Source of the DNA: Marinobacter nitratireducens
Lineage (GTDB): Bacteria > Pseudomonadota > Gammaproteobacteria > Pseudomonadales > Oleiphilaceae
DNA length: 64,000 bases
Assembly (NCBI RefSeq): GCF_000708045.1
Contig: NZ_ANIE01000006.1
Span: 62,001-126,000, forward strand
Direction: 5' to 3'
Shown: one piece after another, positions 24,183 to 34,188 of the stretch
Layout: each line of letters begins with the position of its first letter
Position numbering within the stretch: the stretch's first letter is position 1
Position numbers and translations under genes: made by a program
Notes under the pieces: generated by a model
The model's input: only the letters and a program-made list of their open reading frames with translations
Told to the model about the DNA's origin: nothing
The model's database searches: none

Positions 24183-26129
24183 CTATGACTGACGACCACT
24201 GATGAGATCATCCACCACACTGGGATCTGCAAGCGTGGAGGTATCACCCAACTGATCGTGCTCGTTAGCCGCAATCTTACGCAAAATCCGACGCATAATC
24301 TTGCCTGAACGCGTTTTCGGCAGTCCCGGCGCCCACTGGATCACATCAGGCGATGCAATCGGACCGATTTCCTTACGAACCCACTGTACCAGTTCTTTCT
24401 TGAGCTCATCAGTTGGTTCTTCGCCATGAACCAGGGTGACATAGACATAGATGCCCTGCCCCTTGATATCGTGCGGGTAGCCAACAACCGCCGCTTCAGC
24501 GACCTTTTCGTGAGCAACCAGAGCGCTTTCGACCTCGGCGGTACCCAGGCGGTGGCCGGATACGTTCAGCACGTCGTCGACACGGCCGGTAATCCAGTAG
24601 TAACCATCTTCGTCACGACGGGCACCGTCACCGGTGAAATACATACCCTTGTAGGTACTGAAGTAGGTCTGAACAAAGCGCTCATGGTCACCGTAGATGG
24701 TGCGCATCTGACCAGGCCAGCTATCCAGGATAACCAGGTTACCCTCGGTCGCACCTTCAAGGATGTTACCGTCGTTATCAACCAGCGCAGGCTGCACGCC
24801 AAAGAACGGCAGGGTTGCAGAGCCCGGTTTGAGATCAACCGCGCCCGGCAGCGGGGAGATCAGAATGCCGCCGGTTTCCGTCTGCCACCAGGTGTCCACG
24901 ATCGGGCACTTGCTGTTACCGATGACACGGTGATACCACTCCCACGCCTCAGGGTTGATTGGCTCACCAACCGAACCGAGCAGTTTAAGGCTGTCACGGG
25001 TAGTGCCATCCATGCAGGATTCACCCTCTGCCATCAAGGCACGAATCGCGGTCGGCGCGGTGTAGAGGATGTTGACCTGGTGCTTATCAACGACCTGCCC
25101 CATGCGGGAGCTGTCCGGATAGTTGGGAACGCCTTCGAACAGGAGCGTGATCGCACCATTGGCGAGCGGGCCATACAGAATATAGCTATGGCCGGTCACC
25201 CAACCGAAGTCTGCTGTACACCAGTAGACGTCGCCATCGTGGTAGTCGAAGACGTACTGATGGGTCATGGACGCATAAACCATGTACCCGCCGGTGGTGT
25301 GCAGAACCCCCTTCGGCGCGCCAGTAGAGCCTGAAGTGTAAAGCATGAACAGCGGATCTTCGGCATTCATCGGCTCAGGCGGGCAATCGGCAGAAGCAGA
25401 CGCCATCAGGTCTTCGTAACGTTCATCACGACCTTCATTCCAAGGTACTTCTTTATTGCCGGTGCGAGTCACGACCACCACTTTCTCGACGCTGGCAGAC
25501 TCTTCAGCTTTCAGAGCCGCGTCCACATTTTTCTTGAGCGGAATTTTGCGACCACCGCGAAGGCCTTCATCGGCCGTGATCACGAACCGGGATTTGCCGT
25601 TAACGACACGGGCGCCAAGCGCTTCCGGGGAGAAACCACCAAATACCACAGAGTGGATGGCGCCAATACGCGCACAGGCCAGCATCGCCACGGCGGTCTC
25701 AACGATCATCGGCATGTAAATAGTGACGACATCGCCCTTCTTCACACCCAACCCTTTCAGGACGTTGGCGAACTTGCTGGTTTCCTCGTGCAGCTCACGA
25801 TAGGTCACGTGGCGGGAGTCGGCCGGATCATCGCCTTCAAAAATGATAGCGGTCTGATCGCCCCTGGTTTCAAGGTGGCGATCCAGGCAGTTGGCTGATG
25901 CGTTCAGCTGACCGTCTTCAAACCATTTGATGGACAGGTTGTTGTAATCGTAGGTGGTGTTTTTGACCTTGCTGAACGGCTTGATCCAGTCAAGACGCTT
26001 GCCGTGCTCGCCCCAGAAGGCGTCCGGTTCTTCAACTGACTGACGATACATCTCGTCATACTGAGTCCGGTTCAGAAGTGCTCTTTCAGCCACCTCTGGC
26101 GTTACCGGAAATAGGTGTTTATCAGTCAT
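24183..26129 (-). CDS. acs: Acetyl-CoA synthetase
   Basis: AMP-forming acetate:CoA ligase, 648 residues, as usual for Acs (652 in E. coli). Seen: the P-loop [11 protein letters not shown] near 262, the WWQTETGG acyl-binding segment near 413, and the C-terminal [11 protein letters not shown] with Lys610, the residue that is acetylated to switch the enzyme off. A good AAGGGGG ribosome site precedes the ATG at 26129. The response regulator downstream is probably co-transcribed. Upstream is a 340-base untranslated region, large enough for activator sites. Confidence 0.95.
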   Translation of the reverse strand: MTDKHLFPVTPEVAERALLNRTQYDEMYRQSVEEPDAFWGEHGKRLDWIKPFSKVKNTTYDYNNLSIKWFEDGQLNASANCLDRHLETRGDQTAIIFEGDDPADSRHVTYRELHEETSKFANVLKGLGVKKGDVVTIYMPMIVETAVAMLACARIGAIHSVVFGGFSPEALGARVVNGKSRFVITADEGLRGGRKIPLKKNVDAALKAEESASVEKVVVVTRTGNKEVPWNEGRDERYEDLMASASADCPPEPMNAEDPLFMLYTSGSTGAPKGVLHTTGGYMVYASMTHQYVFDYHDGDVYWCTADFGWVTGHSYILYGPLANGAITLLFEGVPNYPDSSRMGQVVDKHQVNILYTAPTAIRALMAEGESCMDGTTRDSLKLLGSVGEPINPEAWEWYHRVIGNSKCPIVDTWWQTETGGILISPLPGAVDLKPGSATLPFFGVQPALVDNDGNILEGATEGNLVILDSWPGQMRTIYGDHERFVQTYFSTYKGMYFTGDGARRDEDGYYWITGRVDDVLNVSGHRLGTAEVESALVAHEKVAEAAVVGYPHDIKGQGIYVYVTLVHGEEPTDELKKELVQWVRKEIGPIASPDVIQWAPGLPKTRSGKIMRRILRKIAANEHDQLGDTSTLADPSVVDDLISGRQS

Positions 26130-26469
26130 TGTGCTCCCCCTTTAGTCAGAGTCTGTTGTCATTGTCGGTTTTTGGAATACAGATCGATCGGGCCTCTTGG
26201 GACCCCGCAGACGGATAGCTGTAAGTTCAACATGTGTGCCACTAAACAATGAATTAGACTAACGTCCTAAAGTGCATAGGCTTTTAGCCCAATCTAGCTG
26301 GAAAACGACAAGAAAAAGACGGCATTTTTCGCAAAATGACGAGCTTAAGTAAGGATAGATGCAAAAGCCACATTCGCAACCACCAGCCGGCGCTGGTCAG
26401 TCACCCGTGACGATCAGGAAAAGGGAGGGAGCCGGCCCGATCAGGGTTGAACGGGCCGGGTTATCAGTA
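26130..26469. other. 340-base gap upstream of acs; regulatory region
   Basis: No convincing gene in either strand. On the acs side there is a CCTA-N7-TAGG dyad at 26266-26280 within an AT-rich stretch (26240-26300), about 137 bases from the ATG; it could be an activator site. On the other side, a GC-rich hairpin (CCGGCCCG at 26432-26439 with CGGGCCGG at 26452-26459) follows the reductase stop. I could not place a convincing -10/-35 pair. Confidence 0.4.
26432..26459 (-). terminator. Hairpin upstream of acs, weak terminator
   Basis: An 8-base GC stem with a 12-base loop lies just past the stop codon of the fatty acyl-CoA reductase (26470) on the minus strand. The stretch after it on the minus strand, CTCCCTCCCTTTTCC, has only a short T-run, so termination may be incomplete and read into the acs leader. 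Confidence 0.5.
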
Positions 26470-28008
26470 TCAAGCTGCCTTTTTGCGAGCTTTTGCGGAC
26501 CGCAGGCTGCATAGCTTGCGTTCCTTGAGAGCATACCGGTTCAATCCCGCCATATGGATCTTACGCAGGTACACCGCCCAATCGATCTGGCGGGCATCCA
26601 CCGGGAAGAGGACTTTGTCCACGTCACCCATTCTGGCGGCCAGAGCCAGCAGGTCATCGTTCCGGAAGATGTAGTCCGGCGCGGTGTAGAACCCAAAAAT
26701 GGTTGCCAGCGAACGGCTGGTGTCCAGATTGCGCAGCGCCTTGAGTTCGCGGCTCTGCCCGAGCATTTTCAGCACACGACTGGTGATTCTGAGTGGAATT
26801 CGTACCCCGCCAACCACCGTATCGAACAACCTGCGATTCACAGCAATGAACGGCTTGCTCGGTTTGCGATAGAACAGCTGATCGTATTCGGCGTAGTTTT
26901 CCTTCGCCTCTTCCATGAGATGATCGATGAATTCACCGAGCGTGATCGGATTAGAGCTGCCGCTGCAGCACTGATAAATCCGCCGCTGGGCCGGCTCGGA
27001 AACGGCCTCCGCCAGCCCCAGAATAATGCTGTTCGCCACGAGGTCGACGGGAATGACATCAATGACGCCCGAGCGCTTACCCGGAAACAGGGTCACTTTT
27101 TCCCGGGCATACGCGAGAATAATGGCATCCGCGACTTTCACGCCCTCGATCCAACCCGGGGCCGGCTCTTCCAGAGCGCTCTCGATAATGGAAGGTCGCA
27201 CGATAGTCAGCGCCCGCCCTGCCAGGGCCTTCATTAATAGCTGCTCACCCAGCCATTTAGTGAACGTGTAGGTATCACTCCAGCCATAATGGTTGGCTTC
27301 CCGGATACCCAGATCCACAAGCTTCTTCTCCAGCACCTTACCGGAATACCGTGAACGGACATCCGCTACCTTGTCATCCAACAGGCGAACCAGCTCGTCG
27401 ATCTCGTAATACCCCTCACTGCTGCGAGGAATATCTTCACCAGCCGGTTTGATAACCGATTCAGTAACCGGACCGGCGTTCATGCCATTCACGTAACAGG
27501 TGGAAACCTGCAACACCGTCAGATTGGCGTTCTGCCTGGCCAACTCCGCGATTCCTTCAAGGCTACGGGTGTTAATGGACAACGCCTTGTCCAGCTCTTC
27601 ACGGAAGTTAACACTCGCGGCCGAGTTGATGACCGCATCCAGCCCTTTGGCCAGTTTGCTGAACTGATCCGCTCCGAGACCAAACAGAGGCTCAGTGACC
27701 TCCCCGGTCACGCAGTGCACACGGTCTTCAACAAACGATTCGAACGCCTCGTTGTCCTCCTGACGGAGTCGCTCAAAGACCGACGATGTGGCAATTTCGT
27801 TCATGAAGCGACCACGGGCGTCCGGGTGCCGTTTATTGCCGCGTATGAGCAGGTGTATTCCGCCAATATCCGGCACAGCCCGAATCAGTTTCTCGAGCAC
27901 AACTTTGCCAAGAAAGCCGGTGGTACCAGTAATAAGAACATGTTTTCCGCGAAGCCGATCGAGCACCTCGGACGACGACTCTCCGGGATTAGTCTGCTGT
28001 GTTGCCAT
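26470..28008 (-). CDS. Fatty acyl-CoA reductase (alcohol-forming), wax-ester pathway
   Basis: A 512-residue NADPH-dependent enzyme that reduces long-chain acyl-CoA to fatty alcohol, the alcohol donor for wax esters. N-terminal extended-SDR (male-sterility) domain with cofactor motif TGTTGFLG (27-34), Ser/Tyr/Lys centre with Tyr247 and Lys251 in DTYTFTK, and CYVNG near 171. A C-terminal sterile domain (about 380-500) holds DARQIDWAVYL. I recognise close likeness along the length to the shorter Marinobacter FAR of about 513 residues (Maqu_2220 type). AAGGAG precedes the ATG. No wax synthase lies nearby. Confidence 0.92.
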   Translation of the reverse strand: MATQQTNPGESSSEVLDRLRGKHVLITGTTGFLGKVVLEKLIRAVPDIGGIHLLIRGNKRHPDARGRFMNEIATSSVFERLRQEDNEAFESFVEDRVHCVTGEVTEPLFGLGADQFSKLAKGLDAVINSAASVNFREELDKALSINTRSLEGIAELARQNANLTVLQVSTCYVNGMNAGPVTESVIKPAGEDIPRSSEGYYEIDELVRLLDDKVADVRSRYSGKVLEKKLVDLGIREANHYGWSDTYTFTKWLGEQLLMKALAGRALTIVRPSIIESALEEPAPGWIEGVKVADAIILAYAREKVTLFPGKRSGVIDVIPVDLVANSIILGLAEAVSEPAQRRIYQCCSGSSNPITLGEFIDHLMEEAKENYAEYDQLFYRKPSKPFIAVNRRLFDTVVGGVRIPLRITSRVLKMLGQSRELKALRNLDTSRSLATIFGFYTAPDYIFRNDDLLALAARMGDVDKVLFPVDARQIDWAVYLRKIHMAGLNRYALKERKLCSLRSAKARKKAA

Positions 28009-28230
28009 AGGAGAACTCCTTCTCTACGAATAAGAGCTACAGCCGGTCCGACATCTGCCGGCAGGAAGAACTGTGAACCACTTGGAAAGGGCGCTGCATA
28101 TTGCGGGCCACCACCGGAAATTACGCTCAATCTTTGCACAGCCGCGGTGACAGTACGGTGACATACAGCAAAGTTACGATACAAAAAGCGCTAAAAAAAT
28201 GACGAGAAAATCGGCAGTTCGATGGTCTGC

Positions 28231-29538
28231 CTAGCCGTGGCCGGAACCGCGATCTCCGGCAAGGGATTTGAGTAGCTGGTCGAGGGATATGTCTGCAGGC
28301 TGCGCCTTGAGCGCCTGTAACAACTGGTCTTGTTCGCCAAAACTGATGCGGTCGTACACCGGTTCAGACACCATGGTTTCATGTACTGGCGCCTGCACAT
28401 CAACAGGTCTCACCGGATGTATCTCATCGGCGAGGTGACGGAGATGCTCGGCCAGATGAGCCTTGCGTTCACCACTCAGGCTTTCCCACCTCATGGCTCC
28501 CAACCCGGTCTGAATAATCTCCACGGTGTCGCTGTCTACCGTGCCCCCGAGCAGTGCAAACAGGCGGGTAAACGCCTCATAACGAAGCAAGCCATTATCC
28601 GGTGATTGCGCCAGAATCGATTCCAGCTCCGATATGGCATTCATGCATCTCTCGCGAACGCTGAGCGGTTTCGGCGCCCTTTTCTGAGGCTGAACGTTAC
28701 CCTGTTTACGGGAAACGCTATGCCAGTAGGCTGCAATACCGGCTTTACGCCTTGGGAGCTGAGAAAGCCGAACATCCAGCATATCCGCCAGAGTATGAAA
28801 CTGGCGACAGGAGGGATCACCGACAGGCAGGAGCGCAACCGGATGCTGGTTGAGCACCGACTGACGCAGGGTTTCATCCCGCCAGATCCCGCCGAGGTAG
28901 TGAAAGCCCTCCCCCAGATGACGCTGCGCTGCGGCGTCCAGGCGCTGGAAGACAGACCGTGCCTGGCTGGCACCCTGCGCCATGTTCACCAATATACTGG
29001 GCACTCGTTTGTAGCCGCGACGCTTCATGACCTTCATCAGGGAAAACGCATCCGTCAGCGACGCCGGATCCGGGGTAACCACAATGCAGGCCAGCTCGGC
29101 CGCAGCGATCATATGAAGACCTGAGGCCTGCAGGCCCGCAGCGGTATCCGTGATGACATAGTCATAACGACTTTCGAGCTGGGACAGTGCTCGCAGGATC
29201 CGAAGGCTATCATCAGGACTCATGTCCATACATTCCTGCACGCCCGAAGCTCCCGGTACGATATGTAGACCGTACTCGGCTTCCAGCAACGTATCTTCCA
29301 GCCGGCACTCACCGGCCATGACGTTGGCCAGAGTTTTCTGCGGATACAGACCCACCATGATGCTGACGTTGGCGAGGTCAGTGTCACCATCCAGTAGTAA
29401 AACCCGTTTATTCTGGCGCGCAAGCGTGAGCGCCAGATTCAAAGCGACTGACGTTTTACCGACCCCGCCCTTTCCACCGGTGATCGCGATGGTTCTGGGT
29501 TGGTTTGATTTGTGCTTGGAAGGCTCTTTCACTGACAT
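28231..29538 (-). CDS. FleN/MinD-like ATPase with C-terminal extension
   Basis: A 435-residue P-loop ATPase of the MinD/ParA group. Deviant Walker A GKGGVGKT (22-29), LLLDGDTDLANV (48-59) and DTAAGLQ (near 134) are as in FleN/FlhG, which limits flagellar number by acting on FleQ/FlhF. FleN proteins are about 280 residues; here about 150 extra residues follow near 270, first a basic linker (VQPQKRAPKPLS) and then a helical domain. No flagellar gene lies in the window, so this looks like a specialised paralogue rather than fleN itself. It is divergent from the HDOD-kinase operon across a 235-base gap. Confidence 0.75.
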   Translation of the reverse strand: MSVKEPSKHKSNQPRTIAITGGKGGVGKTSVALNLALTLARQNKRVLLLDGDTDLANVSIMVGLYPQKTLANVMAGECRLEDTLLEAEYGLHIVPGASGVQECMDMSPDDSLRILRALSQLESRYDYVITDTAAGLQASGLHMIAAAELACIVVTPDPASLTDAFSLMKVMKRRGYKRVPSILVNMAQGASQARSVFQRLDAAAQRHLGEGFHYLGGIWRDETLRQSVLNQHPVALLPVGDPSCRQFHTLADMLDVRLSQLPRRKAGIAAYWHSVSRKQGNVQPQKRAPKPLSVRERCMNAISELESILAQSPDNGLLRYEAFTRLFALLGGTVDSDTVEIIQTGLGAMRWESLSGERKAHLAEHLRHLADEIHPVRPVDVQAPVHETMVSEPVYDRISFGEQDQLLQALKAQPADISLDQLLKSLAGDRGSGHG

Positions 29539-29702
29539 GTTCGAAAATCTACATCCCTGACTATAGTGATTTTCGCACTTTCACCTGTAAAAATTCTACA
29601 CATATCACATGACGGATAATATATTGCTTAAAAAAACACCAATAAGTATTTAATAACGACGGATTATTGTCTAAGCTCAAATGCGTTGTTTAAGAATGAA
29701 CA

Positions 29703-29723
29703 GCCCGTCAGTTAAAAACGGGC
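29703..29723. promoter_or_regulatory. Hairpin in the leader of the HDOD-kinase operon
   Basis: GCCCGT, nine bases, ACGGGC: a 6-base stem 50 bases before the HDOD-kinase ATG. The loop is A-rich. There is no T-run after it, so it may be a leader structure or operator rather than a terminator. The AT-rich stretch 29600-29690 upstream probably holds the promoters of both divergent transcripts. Confidence 0.3.
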
Positions 29724-29773
29724 AGGTCCAATAACGAAAAAATAGAAACGTCACAGGCGCGGCAGATCGATCC

Positions 29774-31756
29774 ATGCACATGGCACCCGATATACAGCTA
29801 CCGAGTCTCCCGGAGGTCACTCTGCGGGCGCTTGAGGCGTGCCACCAGGAAGAGAGCTACCGCACGATCAGCGACATCGTCTCGGCCGATACCGCCCTTG
29901 TTGCGCGAATTCTCGCACTCGCTAATTCCGCGCTTTACGGCCCCATTTCCCGCATCAAATCCGTCGATCAGGCACTACTGCGCCTGGGCACGCGACGATT
30001 TCACACGCTGGTATTAACCGCCGCCCTTCGACAACTGCTGTTTGAACTGGGAGGCGATGAATGGCAACAACTCCGTGACTTCTGGCGACACTCGCTCACC
30101 ACCGCATTGACGGCAAGAGCACTGGCAACATTGACACGCTACCCCGAGCCTGATGAAGCCTTCATGCTCGGCATGCTACACAACATCGGCGAGCTGATTG
30201 CCCTGAAGACCCCCGACCCCGAGGCCAGGCAGCACTACTTCAACCATCAATCTGATATAGCTGCAGACCTGGTAGCATCCTGGGGACTGGGCCCCATCGC
30301 TGCCGATGCCATGCGTTATCAGCAAGCTCTGCCGAACGAACTCAAAGACGCCAGCCACCTTGTGAAGCTGATCAGCCTGTCGACCCGGCTTGCGCTTTCC
30401 GACGCCGCTGGTATCGCAGCGGCGGCCACCATATTCGGCCTCAACGAAGAGCTGACCCGGGAAATCAATCGCAGGATCAGCCATGAAGTCACTGGCATGG
30501 CGGAATCACTCGGCATTCCTCTTGAAGACGACTACGATGGTGAAACCGCCACCCGCCAGCTGAAACAGATCATTCTCCGCCAGGCGATGGCGAATCAGGC
30601 GCTTGGACTGAACGAATTCCACGGCCCGATCGACGATGCGCTCGCGGAAACCGTCAATAGCCTGACGCTGATCACCGGGTTGCCAGCTCTGTGCTTCGGC
30701 CGATCCGAAGATAACCTTGTTCTGCTGTCCAGCACCATCGGTGACATACCGTCATTTTCCTTGTCCGCCAAGCCCGGCGGCAGCGTGCTCACCGAGGCAT
30801 TCAATACAAAAAAACCAGCTCGCCTCGGCGACCGCAACCCAACCGTTCTGGACCGCCAACTGTTGGCGCTACTGCACTCCCCGTCACTGCTGGCCGTACC
30901 CGTGGTGACGGATGACGAGTGTCCCGGAGTGTTTGCACTGGGAACCGACAGTGAGGGACTCGACGTAACCGAAGAGATGGCGTCGATATTCACGCGTGAG
31001 CTGGCACTGACTCTTAACCGATACAGCCTCAAGGGCTCCGGAAATCAACCGGATTCAGACCTGGACAACCAGCTTGCTCGCGAAGCCATGCGCAAACAGG
31101 TGCACGAAGTCAGCAATCCACTGACGATCATTCGACAATACATATACCAGCTTAGAAGCCGATTGGACGACGCAAGCGTCAGGGAAGAGCTGGATGTCAT
31201 TCGGGATGAACTGGATCGGGCCGGCAACCTTCTTCTGCAGATGAGCCACTCCACCTCCGGATCAGCGGATGGAGAACCCACAGATCTCAATGAAGAAATG
31301 AACAACCTGTCACGAATTTTGGAAGACAGCCTGTTCACCGAAGGAAAATACGAGTTCAACGTGATACCGTGCGCGCAACCGACCCTGGTCCAGGCCAGCG
31401 CTTCGCCGATTCGACAGATCGTTATAAATCTTGTCCGGAACGCAGTTGAAAGCCTCCCGGAAAGCGGCGGCAAGGTTGAACTCAGGACCTCCGCTCCAGT
31501 TTGGCAAAACAACCGCAACTGGGTAGAACTGGAAATTACAGATACCGGGCCAGGGATCCCCAAGGATGTAAGGGAATCCCTGTTTGCTCCGATAAAAACG
31601 GTAAAAGGTGAAGGCCACAGTGGTTTGGGCCTGAGCATCGTAAAGCAGTTAATTGATGACATGGAGGGCATCATTGCTTGCAGGACAGGGCAGGAAGGCA
31701 CGACCTTCAGGATACTGCTGCCCGCCGCAAGTCATGAAAAGAACGACACTGACTGA
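29774..31756 (+). CDS. HDOD-domain sensor histidine kinase
   Basis: A 660-residue soluble signalling protein with no signal peptide or membrane helix. Order: HDOD domain (about 8-210, opening LPSLPEVTLRALEA); a GAF-like middle (about 275-415); a histidine phosphotransfer helix with His444 in VHEVSNPLT; and an ATPase domain with NLVRNAVES, DTGPGIP and GHSGLGLSIV. All kinase boxes are intact. The stop lies 24 bases before the REC-PAS-GGDEF-EAL gene on the same strand, so that protein's receiver is the likely phosphorylation target. The ribosome site is weak; an in-frame ATG two codons later is possible. Confidence 0.87.
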   Translation: MHMAPDIQLPSLPEVTLRALEACHQEESYRTISDIVSADTALVARILALANSALYGPISRIKSVDQALLRLGTRRFHTLVLTAALRQLLFELGGDEWQQLRDFWRHSLTTALTARALATLTRYPEPDEAFMLGMLHNIGELIALKTPDPEARQHYFNHQSDIAADLVASWGLGPIAADAMRYQQALPNELKDASHLVKLISLSTRLALSDAAGIAAAATIFGLNEELTREINRRISHEVTGMAESLGIPLEDDYDGETATRQLKQIILRQAMANQALGLNEFHGPIDDALAETVNSLTLITGLPALCFGRSEDNLVLLSSTIGDIPSFSLSAKPGGSVLTEAFNTKKPARLGDRNPTVLDRQLLALLHSPSLLAVPVVTDDECPGVFALGTDSEGLDVTEEMASIFTRELALTLNRYSLKGSGNQPDSDLDNQLAREAMRKQVHEVSNPLTIIRQYIYQLRSRLDDASVREELDVIRDELDRAGNLLLQMSHSTSGSADGEPTDLNEEMNNLSRILEDSLFTEGKYEFNVIPCAQPTLVQASASPIRQIVINLVRNAVESLPESGGKVELRTSAPVWQNNRNWVELEITDTGPGIPKDVRESLFAPIKTVKGEGHSGLGLSIVKQLIDDMEGIIACRTGQEGTTFRILLPAASHEKNDTD

Positions 31757-31780
31757 CGCAGAAACGACGGACAAAGACCG

Positions 31781-33955
31781 ATGGCACCTGAGCTCACTGA
31801 CCAGCCTTTCAGTAACGGGTTTGCGGCAAAGATCCTTGTGGTGGACGACGAACCCCGTCTGCTCCGCTCCCTTTCATCCTTGCTGCAGGAGCGCGGCTAT
31901 GAAGTCTCCGAAGCACTGGGAGGCCGCCAAGCCTGCGAACTTGTGAATTCACAAGCGTTCGACCTGGCTCTGCTGGATCTGCGCATGCCGGAAGTGGACG
32001 GGTTCGATGTCATGTCTCACATCGCCGACACCCAGCCGGACTGCGGCTGCATTGTGGTCAGCGGCGAAAGCTCCTTTACCGCGGTCAGCCGAGCCTTACG
32101 CCGGGGTGCCCTGGATTACATCCGCAAACCGTTTGACCCCGAGGAATTACTGGCCACGGTCGAAAGCGTAACCGGCAAGCAATCCTTGATAAAGGCCCAC
32201 GAGCAGGTCCAGTTCCGCCTGGAGAAATCCGAGGCCCTGCACCGTTACATTGTCAACAGTTCCCCCGACATCGTCTTCATGCTCGACGAGAAGGGAAGGT
32301 TCTGCTTCGTCAACAGCAAGATAGAAAGCCTGCTGGGTTATCACCCGGCCGAGCTCTGCGGCCGCCATTTCCGTCACATCATCGATGACCGGGACCTGGC
32401 GCGTGGCACGTACGCCCTTCAGGGCCCCAATATTACCTCCGACAACCCGCGTACCCTGGAAGTCCGACTCAAGACTCGTGGCAGCCGACGCGCCACCCGA
32501 CATTTTGAGATAACCGCCTTTCCTATCGATCCTCAGACCTGGCAACACACCGAGAACACTACCGGCAATTTCAACGGAAAAACGGCCCATTACTACGGAA
32601 CTGCGCGGGACGTAACCGAGCGAAAGGAGGCGGAAGCCTTCATCAACTTCCAGGCCTATCACGACCTGTTGACCCGACTCCCGAACAGAGCCCTCTTCAA
32701 GGATCGACTGGAGCTGGCCATTACCCATGCGCGTCGCAATGGTCAGAAACTGGCCGTGATGTTTCTGGATCTGGACCGTTTCAAGGTCGTTAACGACACG
32801 CTGGGACACGCCATGGGAGACAGACTCCTACAAGCCGTTACCCACCGCCTTGAGAAATGCCTGCGCAAGGGGGATACGCTGTCCCGATTCGGTGGCGATG
32901 AATTCACCCTGCTCCTGCCCTCCATACACAGCCACGAGGATGCCAGGGGCATAGCAAAGAAGTTGATCGACGCCCTGAAAGCCCCCTTCCAGCTCGGGGA
33001 TCACGAGGTTTTCGTTGGCGTGAGCATCGGCATTTCCCTGTTCCCCGATGCCGGGGATTCCATGGATCAGCTGATCCAGAATGCCGATATTGCGATGTAC
33101 CATGTCAAAGCCAAGGGCAAAGACGGTTACCGGTTCTTCTCCGATAGCATGAGCATCGACACCGCGAACCGCCTCAACCTGGAACGAGACCTGCGCATGG
33201 CTCTGGAGCGCGATGAACTGCGCGTCTACTACCAGCCCCAGGTCTGTTCAAAGTCCAACCGGATTGTCGGTTTGGAGGCACTTGTACGCTGGCAGCACCC
33301 GGAGCGCGGACTGCTTTATCCACGGGACTTCCTGCCGTTGGCAGAGGAAACCCGGCTGATTGGCCTGCTCAGCGAGCGGGTTCTCGACAAAGCCTGCCAG
33401 GATGTTGGCCGATGGATTCGTGCCGGTCATCCCGATTTGCGCCTGGCCGTGAACCTCTCTCCGATTCAGGTGGAACACCCGAAGTTTGTCGAAACTCTGA
33501 TGCAACGGGTCGCGGCGCACAACTTCCCTGCTGGCAACCTGGAAATCGAGATCACCGAAAATGTCATTATGAATGACCTCGAACAGATCAGTCAGAAACT
33601 CAGGGAACTGGCCGGCCTGGGCGTTCGTATAGCGATCGATGATTTCGGCACTGGTTACTCTTCCCTGAACTACATCCATCGCCTACCCATTCACACCCTC
33701 AAGGTGGACCAGTCCTTCGTAAAAGCCATCCGCAGCGGCGATGACGGCGCCTGCATTGTTAATGCAATTGTCGCCATGGCCCATGGTCTCAAGCTGGAAA
33801 TTGTGGCCGAAGGCGTGGAGACCGATGAGCAGCTCGAATACCTGCGCGGCCTGGGCTGCCATCAGGTTCAGGGCTTCTTCTATGGCCCGGCCAGGCCCGC
33901 TCTCGAGATCTGCAAGGCGCTGGGACAGAGCACCGCGAGAGCCGTGGCTTTCTAG
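31781..33955 (+). CDS. REC-PAS-GGDEF-EAL c-di-GMP enzyme
   Basis: A 724-residue cytosolic regulator. Receiver domain (15-130) with Asp22/Asp23, phospho-acceptor Asp66 and Lys in RKPF; a PAS domain (about 145-285) with a C-terminal DVTERKEAE linker; an intact GGDEF at 371-375 (RFGGDEF); and an intact EAL at 499-501 (LEALVRW), with EITEN, DDFGTGYS, KVDQ and EGVETDE. Both synthesis and breakdown of c-di-GMP are possible. Signal input is probably phosphoryl transfer from the kinase just upstream, plus whatever binds the PAS domain. The two genes form a two-component operon. Confidence 0.9.
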   Translation: MAPELTDQPFSNGFAAKILVVDDEPRLLRSLSSLLQERGYEVSEALGGRQACELVNSQAFDLALLDLRMPEVDGFDVMSHIADTQPDCGCIVVSGESSFTAVSRALRRGALDYIRKPFDPEELLATVESVTGKQSLIKAHEQVQFRLEKSEALHRYIVNSSPDIVFMLDEKGRFCFVNSKIESLLGYHPAELCGRHFRHIIDDRDLARGTYALQGPNITSDNPRTLEVRLKTRGSRRATRHFEITAFPIDPQTWQHTENTTGNFNGKTAHYYGTARDVTERKEAEAFINFQAYHDLLTRLPNRALFKDRLELAITHARRNGQKLAVMFLDLDRFKVVNDTLGHAMGDRLLQAVTHRLEKCLRKGDTLSRFGGDEFTLLLPSIHSHEDARGIAKKLIDALKAPFQLGDHEVFVGVSIGISLFPDAGDSMDQLIQNADIAMYHVKAKGKDGYRFFSDSMSIDTANRLNLERDLRMALERDELRVYYQPQVCSKSNRIVGLEALVRWQHPERGLLYPRDFLPLAEETRLIGLLSERVLDKACQDVGRWIRAGHPDLRLAVNLSPIQVEHPKFVETLMQRVAAHNFPAGNLEIEITENVIMNDLEQISQKLRELAGLGVRIAIDDFGTGYSSLNYIHRLPIHTLKVDQSFVKAIRSGDDGACIVNAIVAMAHGLKLEIVAEGVETDEQLEYLRGLGCHQVQGFFYGPARPALEICKALGQSTARAVAF

Positions 33956-34188
33956 TCGGCATTATTGATTGTCCGACATTCCTATATAAAACCTTGACCC
34001 GGTTTGCAAAGTATTGCTGAACGTTACTTTGTGTATCCGGAAATGCGCATTACTGCACATAATTCCCCCACCCTGTTCTCTAAGCTCAATCTCACAGTCG
34101 TTGATCACCGAGGCCCCGGCATCGCCCGAGGCGAAAAACACAACAAAGGTGACAACATTCGGAGCAACAAGAACAGGCGGCAGTCATC

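Noticed and set aside
29703..29723. Hairpin before the HDOD kinase read as a terminator
   Set aside because: No T-run on either strand and it lies in the leader of the following gene.
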